Source: Clostridium formicaceticum (GTDB lineage Bacteria; Bacillota; Clostridia; Peptostreptococcales; Natronincolaceae). From it: a DNA stretch of 64,000 bases. The stretch lies in NCBI RefSeq assembly GCF_001854185.1, contig NZ_CP017603.1, positions 3,720,001 through 3,784,000 on the forward strand. Reading direction: 5' to 3'. Position numbers and translations under genes: made by a program. Position 1 is the stretch's first letter. The number at the start of each line of letters is the position of its first letter. The notes beneath the pieces are model-generated. The model was given only the letters and a program-made list of their open reading frames with translations, had not been told where the DNA came from and made no database searches. Shown here piece by piece: positions 46,630 through 56,195 of this stretch.

Positions 46630-46877
46630 CTATAAGTCTTGTGAACTGCTATTCATTTTGATCGCTCTCTCAAACCTAATTAACGCCTCTTCTAAAACTG
46701 ACCTTGGACAAGCGATGTTTATTCTAACAAAACCAGCACCACCCTTACCAAAGGTATACCCCTAACTTAGTGTAAATTTGGCTTATTAATACCATCACTC
46801 GCTAACATATTCTTAAAGCTTTTTCTTAACTGTTCGTTAGGAATAATAGTATTAGATATCTCCAATCCTGCCATGTT
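46630..46877 (-). pseudogene. malY/patB-type beta-lyase, C-terminal remnant
   Basis: Minus-strand translation gives MAGLEISNTIIPNEQLRKSF, later NMLASDGINKPNLH and a stop. In a second frame FGKGGAGFVRINIACPRSVL follows and reads to TAG at 46632-46630. These are two separate C-terminal blocks of a MalY/PatB-type C-S lyase. Roughly 70 residues between them are missing, so besides the IS21 insertion there is an internal deletion. Joined across the 5-bp duplication, it continues the N-terminal part at 49383-50104. Confidence 0.85.
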
Positions 46878-46976
46878 TGTTTATGATAATCTAAAAATAC
46901 CCTAATAGAATAGTTGAAAATTCCCCTAGAGGAAATATAAAATAACCCTATGATACTTCATAGGGGGGCTAAGGGG

Positions 46977-48560
46977 ATGATCAGTTTAGTGGAAAAACAA
47001 GAAATAATTCTATCACATTTCAGGGAGGGAAAGTCCCAGTGGGAGATTCATAGGAGAACTGGAATTGATAGAAAAACCATAAGAAAATATATTAGGGAGT
47101 ATGAAAAGAAAAAAAGAGATTTACTCAACTCTCAGGAGGAAGATAAGGAACTAATAACAGATATTATCTCAGCACCAAAGTATGATAGCAGCAATAGGAT
47201 TAGAAGAAAGCTAACAGATGAGATAATAGAGAGGATTCACTTTTTCCTCAAGGAAAATGAGATAAAGAAAGCTACAGGAAGGAGTAAACAACAGAAGAAA
47301 AAGATTGATATTTATGAAGCTCTAATTGAAGAAGGTTATGATATAAGCTATCCAACAGTATGTACCTACATCAGGGAGAATTGTAAGCAAACCAAAGAAG
47401 CCTACATAAGACAAGAGTATCATCTAGGGGAAATATGTGAATTTGATTGGGGTTATGTGAATCTTATCATAGATGGCAAGCCTAAGACTCTGCAAATGGC
47501 AGCCTTCACCAGTGCTAAAGGCAACTATCGTTATGCTAGGTTGTATCATAACCAAAGGATGGAGCACTTTCTAGATGTCCATGTGAAGTTTTTTAACCAA
47601 ATTGAAGGGGTTTATCAAACAGTAGTTTATGACAATATGAAGGTAGCTGTAAAAAGGTTTGTCAGTAAAACAGAAAAGGAACCTACAGAAGATCTTTTGA
47701 AGTTATCCTTGTATTACGGGTTTAGATATAGATTTTGCAATACCTGTAGCGGCAATGAAAAAGGTCATGTGGAAAGAAGTATCGAGTACATAAGGAGAAA
47801 GGTTTTTGGCAAAAGAGATACCTTTAAAAACCTTGATGAAGCCAATGAATATCTTCAAGAAGTATTAGTTAAACTGAATAACCGCATAACAGAGTACAAC
47901 GATGGTAAAAGTCCTAGAGATGTCCTTGAGGAAGAGAAACCATATCTTCTTGAATTAATGCCTAGTTATGATACCGCTAGAACGGCAGAGCTTAGAGTCA
48001 ATAAATATTCTGTCATAAGCATTGATGAAAACAAATACTCTGTTCCCGATGATCTAGTAGGTAAGTTCGTCTTTGTAAAAATATATCCAGAAACAATCTT
48101 TGTCTACCATCAAAATAAGCTCATAGCTCAGCATAACAGAAACTATGGTGTTCACACTTGGAATATTAAGATAGAGCATTACATAAAAACCATAAAAAAG
48201 AAGCCTGGGTCACTTCATTCCAGCACAGCCATGCGACAAATGAACCCCACGCTTCAAACCATATACAATAAATATTATACCGAAAATCCTAAGGATTTCA
48301 TAGACCTTCTTGAATTAATTGGTCAAAAAGGATTAGAAAAAGTTGAGAATATCATTAAAGATTTGGAAAAGCTCAGTCCCATAGGAGTTAATACAGAGAA
48401 GATAAAAATGCTTTGTAACAGAAATGAAGACGAAGGAAAAGTCATTAATCGCGAAAGGACTACTCAAATAGAAGAACAATCTAAATTAATATTAAGCCAT
48501 TATGGTAATCTTCTTAAAGGTTCCTGTGTAGCCTTTAAGAAGGAGGCGAAAATCATATGA
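46977..48560 (+). CDS. istA: IS21-family transposase IstA
   Basis: About 527 residues. An N-terminal HTH (QWEIHRRTGIDRKTIRKYI) precedes a DDE integrase core: Asp in CEFDWGYVNL, Asp in VYDNMKVAV, Glu in HVERSIEYIRR. A C-terminal domain follows. It catalyses transposition of the element together with IstB. I take the ATG at 46977 (after a G-rich ribosome site); an in-frame ATG nine codons upstream is possible. The stop overlaps the istB start by 4 bases, as is usual in IS21. Confidence 0.95.
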   Translation: MISLVEKQEIILSHFREGKSQWEIHRRTGIDRKTIRKYIREYEKKKRDLLNSQEEDKELITDIISAPKYDSSNRIRRKLTDEIIERIHFFLKENEIKKATGRSKQQKKKIDIYEALIEEGYDISYPTVCTYIRENCKQTKEAYIRQEYHLGEICEFDWGYVNLIIDGKPKTLQMAAFTSAKGNYRYARLYHNQRMEHFLDVHVKFFNQIEGVYQTVVYDNMKVAVKRFVSKTEKEPTEDLLKLSLYYGFRYRFCNTCSGNEKGHVERSIEYIRRKVFGKRDTFKNLDEANEYLQEVLVKLNNRITEYNDGKSPRDVLEEEKPYLLELMPSYDTARTAELRVNKYSVISIDENKYSVPDDLVGKFVFVKIYPETIFVYHQNKLIAQHNRNYGVHTWNIKIEHYIKTIKKKPGSLHSSTAMRQMNPTLQTIYNKYYTENPKDFIDLLELIGQKGLEKVENIIKDLEKLSPIGVNTEKIKMLCNRNEDEGKVINRERTTQIEEQSKLILSHYGNLLKGSCVAFKKEAKII

Positions 48561-49318
48561 ACCATAAAGACATCTATGAAAAAATAGCATTGTTTTCTAA
48601 AGAACTTAAGCTGCCATATATTCTAAGGCATTTTAAAGAAGAACTTACCGAAGCCAATAAAGACTCTAAAACCTATGACACTTTCCTTTACGATCTTTTA
48701 GAAAAAGAATATGACCTTAGAAAAGACAATGGGAGGAAGAGCAGGATTAGAAGTGCAAGATTTCCATATAAAAAATACCTTGAAGATTTAATCATAGAAG
48801 ATTTGCCAGAAGATGCAAGAAATAAAGTGAAGGTGTTTTCAACCCTTGAATTTATTGAAACGGGTCAAAATATTATCCTTGCAGGTAACCCAGGCACGGG
48901 GAAGACCCATATGGCTATTGGTTTGGGCATAAAAGCCTGTAATGTAGGCTATAAAGTCCTATTCACTACCATTCCCCTATTGGTGAATGAATTAAAGGAA
49001 AGTAGGTCAGAAAAAAACCTTCGTGCCTTTGAAAAAAGGTTTGAAAAGTATGATTTAATCATAGCCGATGAATTAGGATATATCTCCTTTGATAAGGAGG
49101 CTTCCGAGCTACTTTTCACATACTTATCTTTGAGAGCGGGTAGAAAATCAACCATTATCACAACCAATCTTTCCTTTGAAAGGTGGGATGAAATATTTAA
49201 AGATCCAGTTATGACAGCAGCTATGATAGATAGATTAACCCATAAATCTTATATAGTAAATATGAATGGTAATTCTTACAGATTAAAAGAAACCAAACGA
49301 TGGCTTGAGGAACAATAA
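48557..49318 (+). CDS. istB: IS21-family ATPase IstB
   Basis: 253 residues of the AAA+ IstB/DnaC type. Walker A AGNPGTGKTH and Walker B LIIADELGYISF are present, with a sensor motif (TTNLSFERWDEIF). It assembles with target DNA and directs IstA to insertion sites. It overlaps istA by 4 bases. The stop is about 60 bases before the right end of the element. Confidence 0.96.
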   Translation: MNHKDIYEKIALFSKELKLPYILRHFKEELTEANKDSKTYDTFLYDLLEKEYDLRKDNGRKSRIRSARFPYKKYLEDLIIEDLPEDARNKVKVFSTLEFIETGQNIILAGNPGTGKTHMAIGLGIKACNVGYKVLFTTIPLLVNELKESRSEKNLRAFEKRFEKYDLIIADELGYISFDKEASELLFTYLSLRAGRKSTIITTNLSFERWDEIFKDPVMTAAMIDRLTHKSYIVNMNGNSYRLKETKRWLEEQ

Positions 49319-49382
49319 TTTTTTTACTCCCCTAGGGGAAATTTCAATTAGTATATAGAGGAATTTTGGATTGACAAATACA

Positions 49383-50104
49383 ATGTTAAAAGCCTTATGA
49401 GGAGAAGTACAAATAATACTATTTTGAGAGAAGGTTTCAGAAATCGATGCGAAGGGTATATGCTTATTCCTTTTAAAAACTGTTTCAGCATGAATTTCAT
49501 CCGATATAACAATCACATTGTTTTTCATACAGAGTTTTCCTAGTCTTACCAACTCATCACGGCTCCAAACTCTACCCACTGGGTTATGTGGACTACAAAG
49601 CAACATCAATTTTACCTTGGAATCAAACTTTGTTTCTAAATCATCAAAATCTATTTCGTATTTTTCTCCACTAAATTTTAGTAGATTATTTACAACACGC
49701 CTACCATTATCTTCTATTATATGAAAAAAAGTTGCAAATACGGGAGATTGTACAATGACTTTATCCCCAGGATTCGTAAAAGTTCTTATAGCCCTACTTA
49801 AAATAGACACCAAATTACCACCAAATACAATCCATTCTTTTTGAATTTCCCATTGATGCCTATGCTTCATCCAGTTGATTATAGCTTCATAGTATTCTTT
49901 ATAGCCTCCAGCATATCCTAATATACCATGGTCTAGTTTCTTTTTAATTGCATCTAGTACTGGCTGAGGACTTCTCATATCCATATCAGCTACCCACATA
50001 GGTAAAAGGCCTTCATCTTTTATTCCTAAACGCTCTTCTATTCCATCCCATTTTAAAGAACCAGTGCCCACTCTATTTATCACTTCATCAAAATTATATC
50101 TCAT
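49383..50104 (-). pseudogene. malY/patB-type beta-lyase, N-terminal part (IS-disrupted)
   Basis: About 240 codons of a PLP-dependent MalY/PatB cystathionine beta-lyase, from MRYNFDEVINRVGTGSLKWD through SDEIHAETVFKRNKHIPFAS to the PLP lysine in CTSPHKAFN, where the IS21 element starts. The frame then runs into IS sequence and ends at 49283. Intact, it would cleave C-S bonds of cystathionine or cystine. It lies after the terminator of a polar amino acid (probably cystine-type) transporter, so it probably served cystine use and is now lost. The remnant of the 3' part is at 46630-46877. Confidence 0.93.
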
Positions 50105-50203
50105 GCTACCTTCACCTTTCCTGTTGAGTTTGCTTTCAATAATATAATTAACTTTTATACTTTATAAAGTACATCTACTTTCTTTTGATATGGAAGATAC
50201 TAA

Positions 50204-50239
50204 AACGAGACAACCTACTAACACTTCAGCCGTCTCGTT
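50204..50239 (-). terminator. Terminator of the amino acid ABC operon
   Basis: AACGAGAC (50204-50211) and GTCTCGTT (50232-50239), with TTTTAG following on the minus strand. It separates the transporter from the malY-type gene. Confidence 0.75.
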
Positions 50240-50247
50240 AAGTTCTT

Positions 50248-50991
50248 TTATCTACTCAATCTACTGATAAACTTTGTAATTCTTGGATTTGTTATAGATG
50301 AGAAAATCTCTTCTGGTGTTCCTTCTTGTAATACCTTCCCTCCATCCATGAAGGCTATTCTATCAGCTACTTCTCTAGCAAAATTCATTTCATGAGTGAC
50401 AATAACCATGGTCATATTTTCCCTAGCTAGTTTTTTGATAAGCTCTAGTACCTCACCTACTAGTTCCGGGTCTAAGGAAGATGTAGGTTCATCAAATAAG
50501 ATGACCTTTGGATTGACAGCTAAAGCTCTGCCTATAGCCACTCTTTGCTGCTGTCCACCAGATAATTTAGCAGGATAAACATTTCTTTTTTCTTCTAATC
50601 CAACTTTTCTTAAAATATCCATACCTATTTCTATAGCCTTGTTTTTTTCAATTTTCTTTATTAATACCAAGGACTCTATGATATTTTCAAGCACTGTCTT
50701 ATTCTTAAACAAATTAAAGTTCTGAAAAACCATAGCTGTAGACTCCCTAAGCTCACAAATTTCTTTTTTTGTTATGATTTTTGCATTCAACTGTAGCTTA
50801 TCTAGAATAATCTCTCCTTCATTTGGTTTTTCTAAATAATTGATACACCTTAATAAAGTTGATTTTCCTGTTCCAGAAGGCCCAATTATTGCCTTTACCT
50901 CACCCTGCTTAACCTCTAGATTTACACCCTTTAAAACCTGTAAATCTCCAAAGCTTTTATGTATATTCCTTAAATTTAACATCAATATCAC
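50248..50991 (-). CDS. Polar amino acid ABC transporter ATPase
   Basis: 247 residues of the GlnQ/TcyC-type PAAT ATPase family. Walker A GPSGTGKST, signature LSGGQQQRVAIGRA, Walker B VILFDEPTSSLDPE, and switch His in VTHEMNFA. It energises uptake with the permease immediately upstream (adjacent, no gap) and the binding protein before it. The neighbouring disrupted beta-lyase gene suggests cystine or a related sulfur amino acid as the substrate, but this is inference. Confidence 0.95.
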   Translation of the reverse strand: MILMLNLRNIHKSFGDLQVLKGVNLEVKQGEVKAIIGPSGTGKSTLLRCINYLEKPNEGEIILDKLQLNAKIITKKEICELRESTAMVFQNFNLFKNKTVLENIIESLVLIKKIEKNKAIEIGMDILRKVGLEEKRNVYPAKLSGGQQQRVAIGRALAVNPKVILFDEPTSSLDPELVGEVLELIKKLARENMTMVIVTHEMNFAREVADRIAFMDGGKVLQEGTPEEIFSSITNPRITKFISRLSR

Positions 50992-51657
50992 CTAGTATTG
51001 ATTTAGTCTTAGTTCTAGTTTATCTTGCATATATGTTAAAACACTTATGATTAGCCAATAGACTAAAATAATGACTACGAAAGCTTCTAAATACCTATAG
51101 CTAGAAGCAGCCTCTAATTGAGCCATTGCCATCATTTCTGTCACCCCTATTGTATAGGCTAATGATGAACTTTTCACTATATTTATAAAGCTATTCGACA
51201 ATGCCGGTATTGCTGTTCGTATAGCTTGTGGTAATATAATTCGTCTCATAGCCTGCCAATAGGTCATCCCAATAGACATACATGCCTCCATTTGCCCTTT
51301 ATCTATTCCCATAATAGCTCCTCTAATAGCTTCCGACATGAAAGCTGCTGAATTAAGACTTAGTACAATAAGGGCAGCATTAAAGGCACTTAACTTTAGA
51401 AGCACAGGAATAACCTGCGCTAAACCAAAGTATAATAAGAATAATTGTGCTAAAAGTGGTGTTCCTCTAAAGAAAGAAACATATATTTTCATCAAGGGGG
51501 ATAAAAAAGTTATTCTAGCATCAATTATCAGTGATATGATAAAGGCTATTATCAATCCTATTATCATAGTAAGTACAGATAACAAAAGTGTTACTTTTAA
51601 GTATTGCATCATTAATGGTACTAATCTTAATGCGAATTGAATATCAAAATTTACCAC
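50992..51657 (-). CDS. Polar amino acid ABC transporter permease
   Basis: 221 residues with about five membrane segments and the conserved cytoplasmic loop SIGMTYWQAMRRIILPQAIR (EAA motif), typical of HisM/GlnP/TcyB-type permeases. It probably acts as a homodimer, as a single permease gene is present. Second gene of the three-gene operon, 21 bases after the binding-protein gene. Confidence 0.95.
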   Translation of the reverse strand: MVNFDIQFALRLVPLMMQYLKVTLLLSVLTMIIGLIIAFIISLIIDARITFLSPLMKIYVSFFRGTPLLAQLFLLYFGLAQVIPVLLKLSAFNAALIVLSLNSAAFMSEAIRGAIMGIDKGQMEACMSIGMTYWQAMRRIILPQAIRTAIPALSNSFINIVKSSSLAYTIGVTEMMAMAQLEAASSYRYLEAFVVIILVYWLIISVLTYMQDKLELRLNQY

Positions 51658-51678
51658 AAGACATCACCTAAATTACCA

Positions 51679-52506
51679 TTATGGTTTTACAGTTGTATCT
51701 AGATCAAACCAGTTTTGTGAAAGGTTTGATAGCGTACCATCTTCATGCATATCTCTTATAGCTTTACTTATATCTTTTCTCAATGCATCTTTTTCACTGC
51801 CTTTAACAAATGGATAAGCATTTGTTTCAAAGACTAACTTTGTACCTAATAGTTTTAAATCAAGATTATTCTGCTCTATTGTGGCTAATGTCTTAACTTC
51901 ACCTTGCCAACCAGCATCAATACGGCCTAGTTCCACCTCTTTCTCGATGGGTACACCATCATAAGTTTTAATATCTAAATTAAGACTATACTCTTCATTA
52001 ATTGCTCTTAACGTTCTTTCTCCATTGCCGCCTTGCCAACACCCTACACTCTTTCCTTTTAGGTCATCTAATAACTTTAATTTACTATCACCTTTTACTG
52101 CGAAATCATAGAAACTATAAGCATAAGGTTCTGTAAAATTATACTTCTCTTTTCTCTCTTCTGTTATAGACATTTGGTGTGCAATCGTATCTATTCTTCC
52201 TGTATCTAACATGCCTATAAGTCCACTAAACTTAGAAGTCTCAAAGCTTATTTCTAAATTATTTCTTTTAGCAATTTCTTTCCATACATCAATCTCAAAG
52301 CCTTGTAACTCTCCATCTTTTTGAAATGCCCATGGATAGTATTCTCCAGAAGTGCCTACTACAAGTTTTTCTTTAACAACTTCTTCCACTACTGTTTCTT
52401 CTGAGCCAGTGACTTCTGTAACTTCTGTATTACTACATCCCCATAATGCTAGTAGAGCTACTAACATAAGTCCTAAAATGATAATTCCTTTTCTTTTATT
52501 AATCAT
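51679..52506 (-). CDS. Polar amino acid-binding lipoprotein
   Basis: 275 residues. Lipoprotein signal with the lipobox ALWGCSN (Cys24), a Glu/Val/Thr-rich linker, then a family 3 solute-binding protein (LVVGTSGEYYPWAF, GFEIDVWKEIAK, IDTIAHQMSITEERKEKYNF). The segment GKSVGCWQGGNGE is of the cystine/polar amino acid class. It captures the ligand for the permease/ATPase encoded downstream. First gene of the operon. Confidence 0.94.
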   Translation of the reverse strand: MINKRKGIIILGLMLVALLALWGCSNTEVTEVTGSEETVVEEVVKEKLVVGTSGEYYPWAFQKDGELQGFEIDVWKEIAKRNNLEISFETSKFSGLIGMLDTGRIDTIAHQMSITEERKEKYNFTEPYAYSFYDFAVKGDSKLKLLDDLKGKSVGCWQGGNGERTLRAINEEYSLNLDIKTYDGVPIEKEVELGRIDAGWQGEVKTLATIEQNNLDLKLLGTKLVFETNAYPFVKGSEKDALRKDISKAIRDMHEDGTLSNLSQNWFDLDTTVKP

Positions 52507-52738
52507 TTCCTCTCCTCCTTCAAAACAATTTCATTTTCGGTTTTGCCCTATAACCCAATTTATTGTATCACCATCTTATTAATTTGAAAAATTAAAAATT
52601 TCTATATATTACCAAGTGTTGATAGATAAATATGATATTCAATTAACAAAGTTCATTTTTTAAATTCATTGCCTCAAACTATAACAAATCACGTCAAATG
52701 GATTTTCCTACATTTCAAGGTAAACCAGTGGCAAAAAG

Positions 52739-52779
52739 AACAAAGTCTTCCTTTGAAAGAATCATAGGTAGACTTTGTT
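52739..52779 (-). terminator. Terminator-like hairpin upstream of the amino acid ABC operon
   Basis: AACAAAGTCT (52739-52748) and AGACTTTGTT (52770-52779), followed on the minus strand by CTTTTTG. It lies between the sugar transporter terminator and the amino acid operon, so it could be a leader attenuator or a second terminator. I see no T-box or S-box motif. The rest of 52507-52738 is AT-rich and must hold the promoter; I could not fix it. Confidence 0.55.
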
Positions 52780-52845
52780 AAAATACATTACGAAAATTAT
52801 GACTTATCTACAGTTTATAAAAGTACATAATTTCCTATATATTAT

Positions 52846-52876
52846 AAAAAAATCAACACAAAGTGTTGATTTTTTT
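52846..52876. terminator. Terminator of the sugar ABC operon
   Basis: AAAAAAATCAACAC (52846-52859), AAA loop, GTGTTGATTTTTTT. Perfect stem with T-runs on both strands. The same hairpin sequence ends rnpB at 58897-58920. Confidence 0.85.
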
Positions 52877-52901
52877 ATAGAAAGCTTTTTTACAATTTTT
52901 T

Positions 52902-54251
52902 TTAGTTTCTTCTTGCTTGCTCTATTGCCTGTAAACCTCTTCTTTGGGCATCTGCTAAAGCCTCATCTATAGTTTTACGATTATGTATTAATTGTTCTAG
53001 CTCTTCTCCAAGTACATCTAGAGCAGACATTGCACCTATTAGTCGCTCTCCCTGTCTTCCATTTTCTATCCCTTCAAGACCTGCCACATCTATTGGATTT
53101 TCTTTGCCGTATGCTTTAAATTCTTCCATTTCTAATACAGAATATCTGATTGGCAAGTATCCTGTATTCATAGCCCAATATATAGCATTTTCTGTATTTA
53201 TAAGATATTTTAAATAAATAAAGGCAGCTAACTTCTCTTCCGGTTCTGATGTATTAAACATAGTAACATTTGTACCAAAGTACAGTTGAACATCTTCTTT
53301 ATGAGCAGGAAGTGGTGCTATTCCCCAATTGGTTCCTGGGGTAATATTAGCTCTAATACTAGGTATTCTTGATGTAGAGGCGATTGCCATCGCTGCTCTT
53401 CCTTGTTCAAATGGAATATTAGATCCTCCATCTTCACCTGCTAATCTAGCAATATCCTGCTGAATTAAGCCGTTAATAAATGATATTGCTTCTATCGTAG
53501 CTTCTGATTCAAAAAAAATAGTGTCTTCATCGTCACTCATATGCTTGCCACCTGCTTGCCATACCCAAGGTGCTATATCTGTAGCAATATCATTTTGTAA
53601 TACTAATCCGTATATATCCTTCTGTCCATTTCCGTCTAAGTCTTTTGTCAAAATAGCAGCTGCTTTTTCTAGTTCTTCCCAAGTTGTAGGCACATCAATT
53701 CCTGCTTCATCAAACATATCTTGAATATAATATAATCTTTGGGAGCTTTTATTAAAGGGAAGTGCATAATAAGTGTCATTCCATACTCCATCATCTCTGA
53801 AAGCTTCTATAATATCCATTACTTCTTCTTCAGTATATCCAATTTCAGGATGATTCATATAAGGATCTAAAGCTTCTACTAGTCCCTGATTTACGTACCA
53901 TGATAATCGATTTGAATAAATCTGTGATAAAGCTGGTAACTGACCAGCTCTTGCTGAAGCCATAAGCTTTTCAAATAAATCACGATATCCCCCTTGGTAT
54001 ACCAGCTTAACCTCAATCATATCATGTTCTTCATTAAATCTATCGGTGATCTCTTCTAAAATCTTACCATCTACTCCTGTCATAGAGTTCCAAAATTCGA
54101 TGACAACTGGTTCCGTAATTTCAGTTGCAATACCATATTCATTTTTCACTACTTCTGCTGTTGGTTTCTCCTGGTTTTCACTGGACCCTCCACAAGCAGA
54201 TAACAGCATACTTAATACTAATATCACCGCAATCAATACTCTTTTTTTCAT
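52902..54251 (-). CDS. Sugar/glycerol-3-phosphate-type ABC binding lipoprotein
   Basis: 449 residues. Lipobox LLSACGG (Cys20) after a short signal, then a family 1 solute-binding protein (PVVIEFWNSMTGVDGKILEE, then FNEEHDMIEVKLVYQGGYRD). KLMASARAGQLPALSQIY resembles UgpB proteins, so glycerol 3-phosphate or its diesters are possible; other oligosaccharides cannot be excluded. It is the last gene of the operon, after an intercistronic hairpin that may raise or lower its expression relative to the permeases. Confidence 0.92.
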   Translation of the reverse strand: MKKRVLIAVILVLSMLLSACGGSSENQEKPTAEVVKNEYGIATEITEPVVIEFWNSMTGVDGKILEEITDRFNEEHDMIEVKLVYQGGYRDLFEKLMASARAGQLPALSQIYSNRLSWYVNQGLVEALDPYMNHPEIGYTEEEVMDIIEAFRDDGVWNDTYYALPFNKSSQRLYYIQDMFDEAGIDVPTTWEELEKAAAILTKDLDGNGQKDIYGLVLQNDIATDIAPWVWQAGGKHMSDDEDTIFFESEATIEAISFINGLIQQDIARLAGEDGGSNIPFEQGRAAMAIASTSRIPSIRANITPGTNWGIAPLPAHKEDVQLYFGTNVTMFNTSEPEEKLAAFIYLKYLINTENAIYWAMNTGYLPIRYSVLEMEEFKAYGKENPIDVAGLEGIENGRQGERLIGAMSALDVLGEELEQLIHNRKTIDEALADAQRRGLQAIEQARRN

Positions 54252-54290
54252 TTTTCTTCCACCTCATTTTAATTTTAATTTCTATAAAAA

Positions 54291-54338
54291 TATACAATTC
54301 CATCATTTATTTTTTAACTTAACTAATGGAATTGTATA
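54291..54338 (-). terminator. Intercistronic hairpin before the binding-protein gene
   Basis: A perfect 13-bp stem TATACAATTCCAT/ATGGAATTGTATA (54291-54303, 54326-54338). It lies in the 110-base gap between the second permease gene (54363) and the binding-protein gene (54251). With TTTTTATAG on the minus strand it could be a partial terminator or an RNA-stabilising end. Confidence 0.55.
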
Positions 54339-54362
54339 CTTTTCCATATAAATATCAGTCCC

Positions 54363-55190
54363 TTAGCCCTTTGTTCCTCCCCTTGCAATTCCTTCAATAA
54401 TATATTTTTGTAAAAATAAATAGCTTAAAAATATAGGTACAAGAATCATTGTGGTAGCAGCCATTAATAGATGATAACTTGTTCCCGCCTCAGTTTGAAA
54501 ATAAGTAAGTGCCACAGGCAAAGTCCTCATGCTTTGAGAGTTGGTTACGATTAAAGGCCACATAAATGAATTCCAGCTATTAATAATTTTTAGTAACCCA
54601 ATGGTAGCAATAGCTGGGCTTGCAATAGGTACCATAATATACCATAAAAATTTAAAATCTGAACACCCATCCACCTTCGCCGTTAAATGAAGTTCTTTGG
54701 GTATATCTAAAAAACATTGACGCAATAAAAAAACAAAAAAGACACTGGCTAAATATGGAACAATCAATGCTTTGTAGCTGTCAATCCACCCTAGCTGACT
54801 AAGGGTAACAAAGTTGGGTATTAATAGAATTTCACTGGGTACAATCATCGTAGCTACTAAAAAAGAAAACAATATATCCCTTCCTAGAAAATTCAACTTT
54901 GAAAAGGCAAAGGCTGCTAAGATAGTAGTCAACAATGTACCTATTGTACCTAATGTAGTTATAACAAGACTGTTTAAAAAATATCTTAATAAAGGAGTGG
55001 CTTGAAAAACCGTAACATAGTTGCCCCATTGAAGTTTTTCTGGTAATAAACGAATAGGTACCTGCAATACTTCATAGGGTGCTTTAAGAGATGTGCTTAG
55101 CATCCATAAAAAAGGCATTATTACTAATATTGCACCTGTCCATAACAGACATATATGTATCCCTTGTATCCATCTTTTCCCCAATCTCAT
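54363..55190 (-). CDS. Sugar ABC transporter permease (MalG/UgpE type)
   Basis: 275 residues with about six membrane segments. The conserved loop CFLDIPKELHLTAKVDGCSD (EAA-like) fits MalG/UgpE permeases. It pairs with the permease gene immediately upstream (55207-56163, 16-base gap) to form the membrane channel. Third gene of the minus-strand operon. Confidence 0.95.
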   Translation of the reverse strand: MRLGKRWIQGIHICLLWTGAILVIMPFLWMLSTSLKAPYEVLQVPIRLLPEKLQWGNYVTVFQATPLLRYFLNSLVITTLGTIGTLLTTILAAFAFSKLNFLGRDILFSFLVATMIVPSEILLIPNFVTLSQLGWIDSYKALIVPYLASVFFVFLLRQCFLDIPKELHLTAKVDGCSDFKFLWYIMVPIASPAIATIGLLKIINSWNSFMWPLIVTNSQSMRTLPVALTYFQTEAGTSYHLLMAATTMILVPIFLSYLFLQKYIIEGIARGGTKG

Positions 55191-55206
55191 GCTGTACCAT
55201 GCCCCT

Positions 55207-56163
55207 TTACTGTATATTCCAATTTTTTGTAATCTTTAATTGTATCAGTGTAAATACTAGTACAATGGCGAACAGTACAAAAGAAGCTGCGGCCGCATTG
55301 GTAAACTCCCAGTTTTGATAAAACTTCATGAAAATATAATATACCATCGTCAATCCACTCTTTAATGGGCCACTGGTACCATTATAAAGTACATATACTT
55401 CATCAAAAATTTTAAAGGCACCAATAAAAGAGGTAATTATTACAAAAATCAAAGTAGGTGTCAATAATGGCAGTGTGATGTGCCAAAACCGCTGAAAGGC
55501 TGTTGCACCATCAATCCTTGCCGCCTTATAGTAGGTTTCATCGATACTTTGCAGACCTGCTACAAAGATAATGATCCTATAGCCCATTCCCTTCCAAACA
55601 CTAAATAAAATTAATATCGGAATCGTTAAGGATGGTGTTGATAACCATGCAATAGGTAACATCCCAAAATAAGATAAAAAATGATTCACTAAACCATACT
55701 GACTATTAAACATCCATCTCCATACCATAGCTACAGCCACCGTAGAGGTAATAAAGGGTAAAAAATATACGCCGCAAAAAAATTTTTTCCAAAACCCTAC
55801 ACGGTTTAGCAGTAAGGCAAAACCCACAGAAACCACTAAATTTAGTGGCACTACTCCAATAACAAAAATGAAGGTATTCTTTAAGCTTAAGTAAAAATCA
55901 GGATCGCTTAAAATATATTCAAAATTATCAAAACCTCGAGCATATACTTCATTGTTAATATAACTATATTCGGTATAAAAACTCATACCTAGTGCCTTAA
56001 TAATTGGATATATCTGAAAAGTTCCAAGTACCAATAAGGCTGGCAGCAAGTAGAAAAAAGCTTTTATACTATAGGATTTTCTTGTCTTTATTTCTCTTGT
56101 TTTTAAAGAGAAATACCTTCTTACACTATGGGATTTTTTAACCACCTGTTCTCTGGTATCCAT
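55207..56163 (-). CDS. Sugar ABC transporter permease (MalF/UgpA type)
   Basis: 318 residues with an unusually basic N-terminal extension (about 30 residues, including RRYFSLKTREIKTRKS) and about six membrane segments. The EAA loop YKAARIDGATAFQRFWHITL marks the site that contacts the ATPase. It pairs with the MalG-type permease. The gene lies 32 bases after the ATPase gene. Confidence 0.95.
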   Translation of the reverse strand: MDTREQVVKKSHSVRRYFSLKTREIKTRKSYSIKAFFYLLPALLVLGTFQIYPIIKALGMSFYTEYSYINNEVYARGFDNFEYILSDPDFYLSLKNTFIFVIGVVPLNLVVSVGFALLLNRVGFWKKFFCGVYFLPFITSTVAVAMVWRWMFNSQYGLVNHFLSYFGMLPIAWLSTPSLTIPILILFSVWKGMGYRIIIFVAGLQSIDETYYKAARIDGATAFQRFWHITLPLLTPTLIFVIITSFIGAFKIFDEVYVLYNGTSGPLKSGLTMVYYIFMKFYQNWEFTNAAAASFVLFAIVLVFTLIQLKITKNWNIQ

Positions 56164-56195
56164 GAAAATCTTCCTTTTCCTTTAACATATGCTTC

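Larger units (their letters stand above)
46878..49382 (+). mobile_element. IS21-family insertion sequence
   Basis: About 2505 bp encoding istA and istB. The ends match as imperfect inverted repeats: TGTTTATGATAATCTAAAA at the left and, from the right end inward, TGTATTTGTCAATCCAAAA, continuing to TTGAAATTTCCCC-like inner repeats. Ends are TG...CA, as in IS21. The flanks carry a 5-bp direct repeat ATGTT at 46873-46877 and 49383-49387. It is inserted in the malY/patB-type gene at a HKAFN-MAGLE junction. Both ORFs look intact, so it may be active. Confidence 0.93.

Noticed and set aside
52507-52845. S-box, T-box or other known riboswitch upstream of the amino acid transporter
   Set aside because: None of the conserved core words was found; only a terminator-like hairpin is clear.
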